The position numbers and the translations under genes are program-made. From Tachypleus tridentatus (Eukaryota; Arthropoda; Merostomata; Xiphosura; Limulidae), in the NCBI RefSeq assembly GCF_004210375.1, contig NC_134829.1:25002034-25066033 (forward strand): a stretch of 64,000 nt of DNA, in the 5' to 3' direction. Below are positions 37,281-49,836 of the stretch, piece by piece. Position 1 is the stretch's first letter. Every line of letters begins with the position of its first letter. The notes beneath the pieces are model-generated. The model saw only the letters and a program-made list of their open reading frames with translations, was not told the DNA's origin and searched no databases.

Positions 37281-38218
37281 GAAACATTTCCGATTCAATG
37301 TAGAAAACCACATCTTAACAACTCGTCATTTTCCAAAATTAAACTATTTTGGTACTTAAATTCTTACTATAACGGGAATTTATAGTTAAATTACTGTACA
37401 TTTAACATCGAAGAGTTTTCAAATCAAATTTACATAAAATACAGAAAGACAAAAAAGTGTTTATGATATTTCCAATATACAGATAAATTAAAGAAAAATA
37501 ACTAAAACAGTTATTTAGTTCTTACGATAGTTAAACGAGCAGAACTCGTGTTGTGTGTTTCTTTTTGCTGTTGTTTTATAGACTTTTCTAGTAATGGTGT
37601 TATTTCTTTAAATATAAGTACTAAACTATGACTGTTGTGTTAAAAATAAAGTAGCTTGCAACATAATCACTTTTCAGTGTGAATTATTTACACGCTTGAC
37701 ATAATTTCAGCATTTTGCTACCTAAATATTATAGCCTGAGTTAGATAGGTTAACATATTTGAAAGAGAATTGTTTTGAGTAGATGTAGTCCAATATACAT
37801 TTTAAACAAACAGACTGGTTGTGAGTCTTAAAATCTGTACCTCTAAATTTTTATTTATATTTGAAAGAGGCTGTGAAATTTTTCAAGAGATTTCAAGTAT
37901 AAAAATATTATTTTCATAGATTGAATACAGATGGCAGACTAGATATCTTTTTTTTCCATTTTATATTCTGAATCATTACGTAAGCTTTAACATTAAAGTA
38001 GTTTTTATTGTTGTTATAAATTATACAAGTAAAGAAAAAAATTCAAAAAGGGAAGTAAGTGTAGTAATGGTTAATATCAATCAAACAATCATCTTCAAAA
38101 CCAATGCAAACAGTATTATAGATATGGCGTTTACATCATCCATATATAAAAGCACATGCACACTGTGTGGTAGAAAATTATATATTTAAAAACAGCTGAT
38201 ATGCATAGATAAAGCACT

Positions 38219-39335
38219 ATGTAGAGGAGCGAACATCGTTTCGACCTTGTTCAGTTATCGTCAGGTTCACGAAGAAAGAAAAGGTTACTGACCGGTAGCT
38301 GACCACATGTTCAAAGGCGGTTGTGCAATTGAGGGTAGAAATGTAGAGGGCGTGCTTAGATGTTTGATTATATTTATTATATAGGTATAAAGGTGTTCCT
38401 TTGTATTGGTTTATTTTGGGCTTGAGTTGTTGTATAAGTAAGGCTTCTTTAATTTTGCGTTTATTTATGTTTGTTTCTTTATTTAGTATTTGGGTGTTTC
38501 CTAAGGTCATGTTGTGTTTATTTGATTTGCAGTGTTCGAAAACGTGTAAAGGTGACTTTTATGTTCTTTAAATCTGGTTTCCATTTTTCTACTTGTTTCT
38601 CCAATATAGAAGTCGTGGCAGTTATCACATTGTATTTTATAAATAATGTTGGTGTGGTGTTTGTCAGTGTAGTTTTTACTTAGTATAGACCTTAGTTTTA
38701 TGCCTGGTTTTTGAATAAATTTGTTATTAACTGGAATGTCATGTTTTGTCACTAGTTTTTGCCATATGTTGGTTATTTTTCTGCTGATGTCGGGAATATA
38801 TGGTATGCAGCAGAATATGGTTTCGTGATTTTTTGCTTCGTGAGATATATTTACTTTTGTTGGTTGATTTTGCTTTCTGTCTAGGTGTGTGCGTATAATG
38901 CTTTCTACGGTTTGTGGAGGAAACTCATTGATGTTGATGAAGTATTGTTTTATTTTGTCTAATTCATCGTTAATTTTATCTGGTGAGCATAGTTTTATGG
39001 CTGTGTTTATTTGGTTTCTCAGTACGTTGAGTTTTTGTTTTATTTCATGTGCTGAGTCCCAAGAAATGTATAGTCTAGTATGGGTGATTTTTCGATGGAT
39101 TCCTATTTTTAATTGTGTATCGGTTCTTATAATTTTGAGGTTAAGAAATGATATTTAATTGCTTCTTCCTGTTCACATGTGAAGTTAATGTTGGGATGTA
39201 TAGAGTTAATGTGACTGAAAAAATTAAGTTTGTGTTCTGTGGATTTTGAAGGGTTGATATTAGCCATTCCTGTATTTATTTCCTTTTTTAAAACGTTTTT
39301 ATTTTGCTCGTTTTTGTTGAATGTAGTTTTTCAAT
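38219..39335 (-). mobile_element. Penelope-like retroelement, 5'-truncated, RT tail plus GIY-YIG endonuclease
   Basis: The minus strand encodes the C-terminal part of a Penelope-like element. Near 39180-39245 it reads KLNFFSHINSIHPNINFT, the segment that follows the catalytic YxDD of Penelope reverse transcriptases; the catalytic part itself is absent, so the copy is 5'-truncated. The linker continues to a GIY-YIG endonuclease at about 38570-38660, seen as IIYKIQCDNCHDFYIGETS and RFKEH, followed by a Cys/His cluster (EHCKSNKHN) and NKRKIKEALLIQ. Two single-base frameshifts break it, near 39140 and near 38540, so it is not functional. The 3' end carries the gacctt/gtcgaaacg-type sequence common at the ends of these elements. 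Penelope-like elements insert by target-primed reverse transcription using this endonuclease. Confidence 0.85.
38507..38752 (-). pseudogene. GIY-YIG endonuclease domain of the Penelope-like element
   Basis: This open piece of the element carries the endonuclease core: a Lys-rich linker, KPGIKLRSILS, then the paired motifs Y-K-I near residue 40 and Y-I-G about ten residues later, with CDNC between them, and the catalytic arginine region (METRFKEH). The C-x2-C insertion is a known trait of Penelope-like endonucleases. The frame is lost just after this segment. Confidence 0.75.
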
Positions 39336-40504
39336 AGATATAGGAATGTGATATTATAACCATGTTCTAAATACAATGAGGTTCAAACAAATATTTATTG
39401 TTTATCTATTACTGGCTGGTAATTCTTGTTTCATCCTGTACTTAGGCTTTTTAAAGGAATGTCAAATTTCGGTAAATTGGCTAACTTCAAAGGGCAATAA
39501 TAATACCGTTAACACTAGAAAGATTATTATTTCTTTTAACTAACACTAGTTGATAATACTTATAAAAAAAAGAATAATTCATTTGAAAGTATATCACTTC
39601 AGTGAAATTGGTTGATACATTTTTTGTGGATTTTGAGTTACCACGTAATGACACGGTAGAGATAATAACAACAAAATGAAACTTTTTTTTATATAATATT
39701 TACAGACATTATCGGAACTTGTGAATCATTTACTACTTCAATATTGTTATAAAAGGAAACGGTGTGTGTTACTATAAAATTCTGATGGCCAGCTTAGGAG
39801 ATATTTAAAATACTATTTCAATGAACATTCTGAGCCATTTCTATATAGATAGTGCTGCCACCTATCTGTTAGATTTTATTATCATTTCAGTTCCGATCTG
39901 TACAATTAGCTTCATTTTGATCAAAAAGTTAATAATCTAACCCCTTCCCCCAAATAAGGTAATAATAACAATTATTGTGTAATTTAATTAATTACAATAT
40001 CGAAAAATGTCTAACTTTTCAAAATGATTCTCTAGAAAATATCATTTGGTAGCTTAGTAGTAAGATAAAATATATTATATAAGTACAACAGAAGAAATTA
40101 ATTAATGAAGCAACTAGATATTTCAGTATCAATAACACATCTGTAGAGAGCCATTTTGATGAAACCCCTGAGCAAATAACATTGTAATTGTGTTCTTTCT
40201 TTTAAACGTGACATTAGAGAAAACTAAGTAAAACATAGAGTTGCCATGTATTTATCATTAACTAGCAATAACATAACGAAACGTTGCAATGTGTAACCTA
40301 CTTCGCAAAAATATTTAATTCATTTGATATTTTTCAAACAGTATTTAAATTGTGTAATGTGCAGAAAACAATGTTCTGCACTTTTAGTAGTTTGTTTAGA
40401 CTAACTTTCATTTTTCGTTCCACGCGAGTCCGGTCTCGCTTATTTGTTAGCAATTCTGAACTGTAACTGCGATTATTCTTGGTTCGCGATTCCTTTTCGC
40501 TAAA

Positions 40505-40698
40505 ACGCTTTTAATTTTGTGTTAGGGATTTGTGCAAAGCTATGCTCTCCCTAATTGCGAGCCAATAGACTAAAGGAAAGGCATCTAATTAACAGCAACT
40601 ACTGTCAACTCTTGAGCTATTCTAATCAAATAATGGAAGTTGACCGTTATTCTTATAACGCAAACACAGCACCAAAATGAATCGAGCGATTTTGTGGC
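40505..40698 (-). mobile_element. Old SINE family A copy, interrupted by a younger one
   Basis: Diverged tail and central blocks (gtgcaaagctatgctctccc, gaaaggcatctaattaacag). Its tRNA-like head is found at 40994-41045 on the other side of the inserted SINE. Confidence 0.65.
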
Positions 40699-40710
40699 AA
40701 CGAAACACGA

Positions 40711-40981
40711 GGCCCAGCATGGCCTAGCGCGTAAGGCGTGCGACTCGTAATCCGAGGGTCGCGGGTTCGCGCCCGCGTCGCGCTAAACATGCTCGCCCTC
40801 CCAGCCGTGGGGGTGTATAATGTGACGGTCAATCCCACTATTCGTTGGTAAAGAGTAGCCCAAGAGTTGGCGGTGGGTGGTGATGACTAGCTGCCTTCCC
40901 TCTAGTCTTACACTGCTAAATTAGGGACGGCTAGCACAGATAGCCCTCGAGTAGCTTTGTGCGAAATTACAAAACAAAACA
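40711..40981 (+). mobile_element. Young SINE family A nested in an older SINE
   Basis: Full length with a well-kept tRNA-like head. Flanked by the 12-base repeat aacgaaacacga at 40699-40710 and 40982-40993. The host sequence on both sides belongs to an older, inverted family A copy. Confidence 0.92.
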
Positions 40982-40993
40982 AACGAAACACGA

Positions 40994-41045
40994 ACCACGG
41001 ACTCTCAATTTTATTGCCCGATACTCTAATCACTAGGCGGCACCC
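40994..41045 (-). mobile_element. Head of the interrupted old SINE
   Basis: Reads accacggactctcaatttta to aatcactaggcggcacccag, which corresponds to the reverse-complemented tRNA-like head and continues the copy at 40505-40698. Confidence 0.55.
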
Positions 41046-41054
41046 AGCCCTCAA

Positions 41055-41255
41055 AAACGTCCTTGTGTTTTGGGGCAGTTTGTGCTCTATAAAAATTACA
41101 CTGAAATCGCACTATTCAATTAGACAAAAGTAGCTCAAGAGTTTGTGGTTGGCTCTATTGGATAACTGTGTCTCTTGTAGTTTGTTCAAAAACAGGTGTA
41201 TCTAAGCACAGACCGCCTTTGTATATCTTTGCGCAAAATTATGAAACAAAACAGT
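41055..41255 (+). mobile_element. Very old SINE family A copy
   Basis: Block order is kept (aaaagtagctcaagagtttg, gataactgtgtctcttgtag, tatctttgcgcaaaattatg) but identity is low. Confidence 0.45.
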
Positions 41256-41499
41256 AGTGTGATGTTTATTTCAATTCAAGCTATTGCTTGAACTTGGCCA
41301 TGTCAGGGCTCAAATGGTATGTAAGTATAAACACTTTACTGAAAAATTTATCTCACAAATTTAATTTGTAGTGAATTTTGTTTTTATTCGAGCTAAGAAA
41401 CGATTATGTGTATCATGTCTTCTGTTTGATATCGTTATGTACTAATAAAATGGCCGCTTATGGTTTGAAACATTATTTTAATTATTCTAACAGAATTTG

Positions 41500-41620
41500 T
41501 TTGTTTGTAATTAACCCCAAAGATACCCGATGTGGTGTTTGTTCTCTGCCCACCGCGGATATTGAAATTTGGTTTCTAGTACCATAAGTCAGCAGACATA
41601 CCGCTGTGCCACTGAGTGAT
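41500..41620 (-). mobile_element. SINE family C
   Basis: Inverted copy: gttctctgcccaccgcggat, then gcagacataccgctgtgcca at the head. Moderately diverged. Confidence 0.75.
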
Positions 41621-42009
41621 TCTAATAGAAAATTATGCATTTTAATCTTTCATAAAAACATCTAACACGTGAAAAGTAAGTCTTCTCGTTTCCTCACTAA
41701 TTTTGGTGATGAAATAAGACGAGAAGTAGCGAAGCGAGGAACGCTAATTTAATAAGACTTCAATATTAGCCTCTTTGCTGCGTCCATAGCAACAATAATA
41801 GCAAAGATCTAGCCTATAGCCAACTCTGCAGTTGTATCACAGACAACCGTTGAACCGAATACATTCCTCTAACCAAAAATTATATTTTCAAGTTTAAAAC
41901 TGAATTATCAAACTCTTGTTATATTCCTTAAAATAAATATGCAACATAATAAAGTGCGGAAAACTTACTACAGCTAAAAAAGCTCTTTTATCGATGTAGG
42001 AAGAGGAGA

Positions 42010-42130
42010 TTTGAAGCTCTTCAGTGGCTGCAGACTTACAACGCTAAAAACCTGGATTTGATACCCGTAGTGAGCAGAGTACCGATAGCCCATTGTGTAG
42101 CTTTGTGCTTAATTCAAAATTACAACAACA
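42010..42130 (+). mobile_element. SINE family C
   Basis: Reads ttcagtggctgcagacttac through TTTGATACCC to agctttgtgcttaattcaaa. Ends in an A/C-rich tail. Confidence 0.8.
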
Positions 42131-42710
42131 TTAGATTTGAAAATAATTATACGTGTATATATAAATATATATTTTTACGAACTTAATTGAAACATTATTT
42201 TGCAAATTAGAATTAAATTTTTAACCTTAATTTCCCAAGATCAGAAGACTGCAAACAGAATAATTTTAAATCTTTTAACTTATCGTAAAGCTAGTTTACC
42301 ACAGCTACCAAAGTTTGAACAGGTCTTTGAAAATGTATTAACCTGCTCTAATTTTTATTATTCTTAACCGACACTAGAGTGCGATACTTTCTATTATTAT
42401 TTTACCGAGAATCGAATTTGTTCATACACTGAACTGAACTGCTAATTTTAGTGGAAGTAAACATAGTTAGGGTTAAGCGATGTTAATCGAATGTGAAAAC
42501 ACATTCTGAAACATTACTTTTCTGGAAATAAAGACAACTGGCATTTCAGGTTTATCTTCTGGTAAGCCCAGTAACGATACAGATATTATTTTATTAAATA
42601 TAACACAATATTTTAAGAGATACTGTGACTTCATGATTTATAACGTTTTGTTATTATTGATATAAAATAAATATTTGGTCTTTTTAGCTGGACGCTTATG
42701 AATGTGTCAG

Positions 42711-42984
42711 TTTGTTTGTTTTGAATTTCGTGCAAAGCTACTCGAGGGCTATCTGCACTAGCCGTCTCTAATTTAGCAGTTTAAGACTAGAGGGAAAGCA
42801 GCTACTCATCACCACCCACCGCCAACTCTTGGGCTACTCTTTTACCAAGGAATAATGGGAGTGATCGTAACAATATAATGCCCCCACGGCTGAAAGGGCG
42901 AGCGTGTTTGGTGCGACCGCGATTCGAACCCAGGACCCTCAGATTTCGAGTCGAATGCCTTAACACGTTTGGCCATGCTGGGCC
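42711..42984 (-). mobile_element. tRNA-derived SINE, family A, with target duplication
   Basis: Full inverted copy; the 11-base repeat gaatgtgtcag flanks it at 42700-42710 and 42985-42995. Confidence 0.92.
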
Positions 42985-43097
42985 GAATGTGTCAGCGACA
43001 AATAAATGAAATTGAAAAATATAAGAATTTTAAAAACAGATATAGTAATTAATTTTATTATCAAAACGTTTGTGAGATATCATATTTAATGTTTTCG

Positions 43098-43160
43098 ATA
43101 CCCGTAATGGGTACAGCGCATATAGACCATTGTGTAGCTTGGTTTTTAACAAGAAACAGA
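43098..43160 (+). mobile_element. SINE family C, 3' fragment
   Basis: Only the end is kept: TTTTCGATACCCG, then atagaccattgtgtagcttg and an A-rich tail. Confidence 0.6.
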
Positions 43161-44179
43161 GAACCAAGTAAATATATATATATAAATTTCCTCTAATTAT
43201 TAGAGTAAAAATTTAACTACAGCCAAATAAAAACGTTTTATCTGTTGGATCATTTTTAGGCTTATATAAAGAGTGTTTGTGCCCGCCACATACAAAGTCA
43301 TCCAACACATGTGTATAAGCAGAGAATATTTCAAACAAATGAATGAAAGTCTCGTACTTTCGTACTTTTTAAATCACTTTACTAACCATATAAAGAAATT
43401 GTGTTCACAGACTGAATAGATCGTTCGAAAGTTTGAAATCTGAGAAAAAAAATTAAAGTAAAAAAAATAATATGTTGAATTTTCCATTTTAATTATCATG
43501 AAATGAACGAAGCTATAAGTAATTTTTCTCTAGTGGATTAACAAAATGGAACTTGTACTTAAAAGAACACTTGAGTTAGCAAAATGGAACTTGTATTTAA
43601 AATAGTACTACTGTCAAATTATACACTACGTGAAACAATCCCATAACTGATTTGAATTTAGTTATAAGAAGGAAACACCACTGTTATAACCACATTTGCT
43701 TCTCATGACTTTGGTTCACAAAATGGCTTATTGACACAATTGGAGCCAAGCTATTTTGTACCCTGTTGTGAGTAGAATACAAAACACACGAATTTTTGAA
43801 ATATATTTTAACCATCTGTACAATGGTGCAGCATTGAGTTGCGGCTCATTACAATTGAGCCAATTACGGTATAGGTGCTCTACATTTGTAGTGAACAGAA
43901 TTGACAGCTGGTAGTCTGCATCTTCAAGCCCTGCAAATGAATTACATTCCTATACAGATATAAATAACAACAACAAAAATGGAAATTCTACTTCCTGTCT
44001 GAACTTCCACTCAAATCTCACATAATATGACGGACCTCACATTTTTTGGTTGTTGTTCTTTTAAATATATATGTCTATTTTGTTAATACTAAGCAATCCT
44101 GTAAACTAGTTGCATGCATCTCCACAGCGTAAAAATTTTCTTCAGAACTACTTTTTATTATTGCATTCTTTTCTATTAC

Positions 44180-45100
44180 ACAACACACAGTCTAGAATTC
44201 CCTATTGATCATCATCGGTTTCCTACTATTCATATTAGACCCTTGTAAGGTCAGTCTGGGATTTTTCTTTTCGATCCTATAATACACGTCGATTTTATAA
44301 GGATGATTTGATTACCACTTCTCTTCTCAAGAAGACTATAACCGTCTTCTGCTTTCTTGACCTTCTGGTAACAACATTGGACTGGTCTGCTGTTCACCTA
44401 CCAGCTCTAAAATGACTGTATGGTATATTCAAACCGACAATATCCGATGATCTGGTGAAACTACATCCATATGTGGACATAAATGCACTAGGTGTTTCTT
44501 TCTTTTCGTTTTTCGCTTCCAAACACCGACAATCGGACATGACATAACTTGCTTTTTTTACAAAAATGGCAGACAGGCCTTAATGGCTTTGAGAGTTTTA
44601 TCCTGACGTTCAACTACAGACATAATTATCTTTGTTTGTTGAAACTGTTGCCAGTATGTACAGAATTACACAATCGATCCAAATCAGTGTTTGATCATCT
44701 TATTTGCGATAATCTCGAAACTTTTGGTGATAGGTCTCTCGTACTAACTTGTGTGCTTTGAGAATAATTCGTACAGTCTTCTAGTGTGAGAGCAGCATAA
44801 GCTTCTTGTGCTTTATCAGTTAAAATACTCTGTAGTAACAATGAATATTTTTGGTGAGCCATCCCATGATTTGTGCAATCTTCTAAAAGTGTTGGAAATA
44901 TTGATCAACCTCATTTTCTTTGAATGGTGATACTTTAATATACTGATTAAGTTCAAAGTTGTTGTTTTGCCTTGATCGATTGGAGTTAAATCTATTTTCC
45001 ATTTCTTTCAACTTAATTTTTTTATTAGCTACAATACAAGCTTGTTCAAGATCGATTTTTTTTTCAATTTTAGCTGAATCTTTAACTTATCTTTATCAAT
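44180..45100 (-). pseudogene. Decayed LTR-retrotransposon gag, SCAN-like capsid and zinc knuckle (Gypsy, Gmr1-like)
   Basis: Read on the minus strand across several frameshifts and stops, this stretch encodes a Lys-rich coiled-coil region (about 45000-45100), then ENEVDQYFQHF and KIAQIMGW (about 44870-44930), a segment ending in YHQKFRDYRK (about 44690-44720), and a cysteine knuckle near 44510-44575. The order and motifs match the capsid of Gmr1-like Gypsy elements, from which the vertebrate SCAN domain is thought to derive. The knuckle has C-x2-C but tyrosine where histidine is expected, plus a one-base insertion. Further on, near 44180-44240, weak similarity to the start of a retropepsin region is seen. 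No intact enzyme, and no LTR pair that I could delimit. It is a non-functional remnant. Confidence 0.65.
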
Positions 45101-46198
45101 AAACCCCAATTTTCTTGGACAACAAATCATCATCAACTAGCATTTTAGCAATACGCTTTTTTAGTTCATTTTTTTCTCATTGATTTCTTGACCTCTAATT
45201 CTAAAACTTTGACAGTTTTGAGCAATACACTTTTGTTATCTTTTTAGTTGTTTGATGGAGGGTGATTCAAGATAATCTTGATAATAAGACACGATAAAAT
45301 CTTGTTAGCACTGATAAATATAAATTGAATTATAATTTGAATTTGAATTTAGATCGAATTTTGTTTCTGATTCAGATCTCAGAGAACGAACCCTCAATTT
45401 ATTATATTATATATTACAATTTGAAATAGCCTAAAATTGAGAAAATTTAAATTTGGAAGTTAATTAAATATTGAGATGTATCAAATTTATGATATTTGCT
45501 AACAAGATTCATACACACAGCTTCTTTTTTAATACAAATATATTTTAATATATACAAACAATAATACAATTAACAATAACAGTTATTGTAAAGAATGATA
45601 CATATACAAAGATTTACAAACTCACAAACAATATCGAGTTGTTGTTTTTTCTGGTCTGGAGTTTTCTTGATGTTTTATCGAGTGTTTACGATGACTAAGT
45701 TAATTTCTAGATGGTGAAAGTACCAATTAACTTAAGCTTGTTCTGCGTGCATCGCTGATCATAAATGAATTTTTCACAACTGAAGTTATATAATGTTTTT
45801 GTAAAAATACTATTATCCGATCTGAATTTGCTGAAGTCAAATGGTTTGTAATGTTAGAAGTTTATTAACGTTCCTGGTCAAATATCTAAGGTTCCCTGTT
45901 AATGAGCATTGATAACAGTAATAGCTTCCGAGGCTTGTAAGATACCTACTATAACAAACCAATAATATATACTTTCTCGTGGCGCGTTATATTGGTTACA
46001 TTTAGGGGCATGAGGAAAGGTTCTAGAAATTTTAGTCTGCACAACAATATTAACAATACTCTGGCGTTTACGTGCAGACATATATTGTTGATTCTCAACT
46101 CAAGAACCCTCTACAACTTTAATGAATAGGCGGGAATTTTGCAATACAGATTTAAGAGTATAAGTTATGTACATTTCTAAACATAAATTTAACTTAAA

Positions 46199-46424
46199 CA
46201 ATTGGTTTGCTTTTGAATTTCGCGCAAAGGCTATCTGCGCTATCCATCTCTAATTTAGAGGTGTAAGACTAGAGGGAAGGCAGCTAGTCATCACTACCTA
46301 CCGCTAACTCTTGGCCAACGAATAGTGGGATTGACCGTACATTATAACGCCCCCAAGCTGAAAGGGCGAGCATATTTGGTGTAACGGGGATTCTAACCCG
46401 TGATCCACCTCGCCATGCCGGGCC
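46199..46424 (-). mobile_element. tRNA-derived SINE, family A, with internal deletions
   Basis: Inverted copy lacking part of the tail and of the head, flanked by taacttaaa at 46190-46198 and 46425-46433. Confidence 0.88.
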
Positions 46425-46464
46425 TAACTTAAATAAACGTATATATTAAAATAAATGTATAATA

Positions 46465-46525
46465 GTAAATCCTACACAACAAATAGCTCTTTGTGTAGCT
46501 TTGTGTTTAATAATAAACAATAAAA
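46465..46525 (+). mobile_element. SINE family C, 3' fragment
   Basis: Ends with agctctttgtgtagctttgt and a tail of AATAA repeats; the head is absent. Confidence 0.5.
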
Positions 46526-46529
46526 AGTC

Positions 46530-47980
46530 GAGAGGACTTATAAAAAATGTAGTATTTAAAAACACAATAAGTACCATTAAAATACTGTATGATAAATATA
46601 ATTGATTATAATCATGTTTCGTCAGTTTTTCTCATTTAAAAACGGATGTTAACACCATAATAATTTAAAATACTAATAACTTATATAATGATACTTTGGC
46701 GAAGCTCTTTATTCAGCTTTGAAAAACACTCTAAAATTAACAAATTTCTGATGCAATTTTTTTTGTCTTTGAGTAAATGGAGTAATTGAAAAGTCTTATA
46801 TACTAATAATATTTAAAAAATCGTATAAGAAAAACTAGTGGAACTGATTGAAAAGTAGGAGCCCTCTTAAGTTTAACAAGTTCGCGCCTGCTATTTTATT
46901 GACGTAAGTAGTTTTCGGTATATGCGCGCTACTAATTTGCTATAAGTAAGATACAAAACGTGAGTGGGAAGTTTATTTATTAACATGGTAGTTTTAGAAA
47001 AAAAATAAGTTATTGATATTTTATATCTACATATAATTTTATTTAATATTGTGTGTTTATGGCTTTTCTCCACAGAATGAAGTATATTCTTTAACACATT
47101 TTAAAACGAATTGGTTGTTTTTGTTTAAATACAGAATACAGGTATTATAAACTTTATATCGTGCAGTCATTTTCATTTCTTAAGTCATAAAATTAGGATC
47201 GTGTTGGTATTGCACTGTTAGTACCGGTTACCTCGCTCGGTGTCTTCAGGAAATAGAAAATATTCAAGTGCAGTTGGATTTAGTGAGACAAAAGTGTAAG
47301 TGTGATGGATTTACAAGTTCACATTATCATTTAAATATACGGACTCTGTGTATTAAACTTTTAAAACTTATGGGTTGGTTAACATAATATTGATGTCTAT
47401 TGTTTTTTGTTGTTGTTGTTGTTTTACAAATTTTCAGAAACCGCATCTCTATTGTGTTCGTTGATACTAACTGTTAAGGCCGAAGCACAAAACTGGTTAA
47501 TATAAACAATGTTCTCTGTTGATATTTCTAGGGAATCTGTAAATTATTGTATTTTCAAAAACATACATTTTGTGCTAAGCACAATCAACATACAAAGCAT
47601 TCGGTTTCCAGCGCTATGGCGGTCTGGTAGCATGCCCCCATCCTATTATAATTTTAAAAAAGTAGGTCCTATGAGATTAAAATCCGTAAGTAATCTTACA
47701 TGAAATACAACTCAAACACTGAAGGCAATTCACTTGAAAATCCACAAAGAACCAATGAAAAGTCGACAAATCATCATTCACTTGTAACGCTGTATGGGAA
47801 AGTAGACATAAATTAGCATAAATACGTATGCTTTACAATAGCAAACTATTGTAATATCTACATCTAGAATAGTTATTAAATTTTATATTACTAATTTAAA
47901 CAGTTCTGTACAATAGTAGTATATTAGCTGTTTAAACCGTATATGCATATGTATGCATAACTGAAATAGCATTGTTAACC
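46530..47980. other. Non-coding, no feature recognised
   Basis: AT-rich; a GTT-trinucleotide run at about 47405-47425. No domain in the short frames. Confidence 0.55.
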
Positions 47981-48088
47981 ACAGGTGAAATTCTCAAAAA
48001 TAAAAAGTAGAGGTTCTTGGCTGGGTGAAGTGAGCTACCTCTTTTTGAAAAGTGAAAAAAGAACTACATGTAAACCTGCCAAAGTAGC

Positions 48089-48538
48089 TCAAACAAGCAC
48101 TAGTACTAATACCACCTTAAAACATAAGTTTTGGTACTCAGTATTGGTGACTTCTGTAAGAATATTGCCTCTGATGTTAGCATGCTCAATTCTTCTGGAA
48201 TGCTTTACTGTAAATAACTTGCATATAGTTTCAATGTTGACAGCAGTGTCAAAATGATTATGTATTAAAGCTAGAACACTTGGTCTTTCTTTGATTTGTA
48301 TACACCTCAGATAATTATTTAACAGGCAAAGAGCAGGTGCAAAATATTCACATGAACATGAACATAATATGCTTTTAGAAGTCAGCCAGTATCTGGAACT
48401 TGTCTTGGAGAGGTAGAGAAAGTTATCTTGTTTTCCATCTTTGTCAAAAATATCAATATTTGATAAATCTTTCCTGTAAAAGTCTATAGCTTGTCTGTCA
48501 TCAGAGATAGAAAACTCGTAAGTGAACTTGTGGCACAA
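48089..48538 (-). other. 149-codon open frame of unknown origin
   Basis: The longest unexplained frame in the flank of the 49.8-kb gene. It encodes a mixed-composition, globular-looking product with balanced hydrophobic and charged residues (for example RPSVLALIHNHFDTAV), not low-complexity sequence. It ends in a Val/Leu repeat made by a short tandem run. No domain is recognised. Overlapping + strand frames are also open. It may be a decayed transposon or host-gene fragment; neither frame has convincing splice borders. Confidence 0.2.
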
Positions 48539-49539
48539 GTTTGATTGCTAATACAATAATTAATAACTTGGTTCAGTTTACAGATAACATTAACTCTCTA
48601 ACCCTGAAATTTTTTGCACATTCTGCCTATATTTTTTTTCATAACATACCTTATGAAATTTCTCTTTTCTTAAGTTGGACAATAACATGGTTTGATCAGT
48701 TTTCAGCTAGAATAATGTTGTCATCATCTGATGGGGATGTCGTGATTTAAAGCTGACTCCTTTGGTTCAGAGTTAAGTTAATGGATATTGCATATTGTAA
48801 TGAATATGTTGTAATCATGAAGAGAGATATGAACTCTTTGATGAGCTAGGCGAAAACATCTGGCAGATATTTAATCTCGGTAAAAATAACAATATGCATC
48901 TTGGTTGTTACAAATAATCCTCATAACCTTACTGAAATAATTGCTAACCTTATGAGGAAAGATATTGGAACAGTTATCACAAAGTTCTTAAAAGGCAACT
49001 AAACAGTCCATGTTAGGTGGAAATAATGAAATGTGGTTGTAAGTTCTGTACAAACAAATATTGAAATGCAGATTGAAGAGAATCATCAACTTGCTCTGTA
49101 GGTACTGGGCAAAAGTTGCATGGAATATAATGTTCAGTTTTGGTCATCAGATTTCAGTAAAAATGTTAAGTGATTATAGAGGGTTTAGAGAAGAAAGCTA
49201 TTAAGATAATTTCATGTTGGTGGAGTTCTTCTAATGTAGATAAGTTAGTGTCTTCAGACATTTATTGGAAAGAGATAGGGTTGAGGGAGAAATGATTGAG
49301 GTTTTTAAGGATTTTAAATATTTGGAATCCATAAGTTCAGATAATGTTTTCATAAATACCTCTCTGGGCAATAACTGTATAGGATGCTTTAAATATAAAA
49401 AAAAAACTGCAGTTAAAGCACTTTTTTACTTTTCTAATAGGGTTGTTTTCTCATGGAATGGTGTGCCTTCTGATGTAATAGTCCCTCAGTGGTATGTTTG
49501 CAGACTTAACGATGTTAGAAACCTAGTTTTAATAACTGT

Positions 49540-49593
49540 GGGGGGCAGAGCACGTATAGGTCATTTTGTAGCTTTGTGTTTAACTAGAAAAAA
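49540..49593 (+). mobile_element. SINE family C, 3' fragment
   Basis: ggggggcagagcacgtatag through agctttgtgtttaactagaa. It lies 250 bases before the exon of the unidentified gene. Confidence 0.55.
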
Positions 49594-49836
49594 GTGCAGC
49601 ATTTGAAGACATTTTAAGAGATGTTTGGGCAGATGTATTAGATGTTGGATGTAAAAAAAAATTCTGTATTTAGTTTAGAATAGGGTAGTATTAAAAAATA
49701 TTCCACATGGGCCAACTGGCCTTTCTTTTCCCTCAATAATGAAATTTCTTTAATCATATGAGCATTTTATTGTAATTTTGTCAGTAACATTAATATAAAT
49801 ATTCATAATATACAAGTAATTTTTGGACTATTCTAG

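Noticed and set aside
37050-37385. 111-codon open frame
   Set aside because: It spans two family C SINE fragments and has no domain.
40653-40838. Minus-strand frame that looks basic and protein-like
   Set aside because: It is the reverse of a SINE tRNA-like head and central block.
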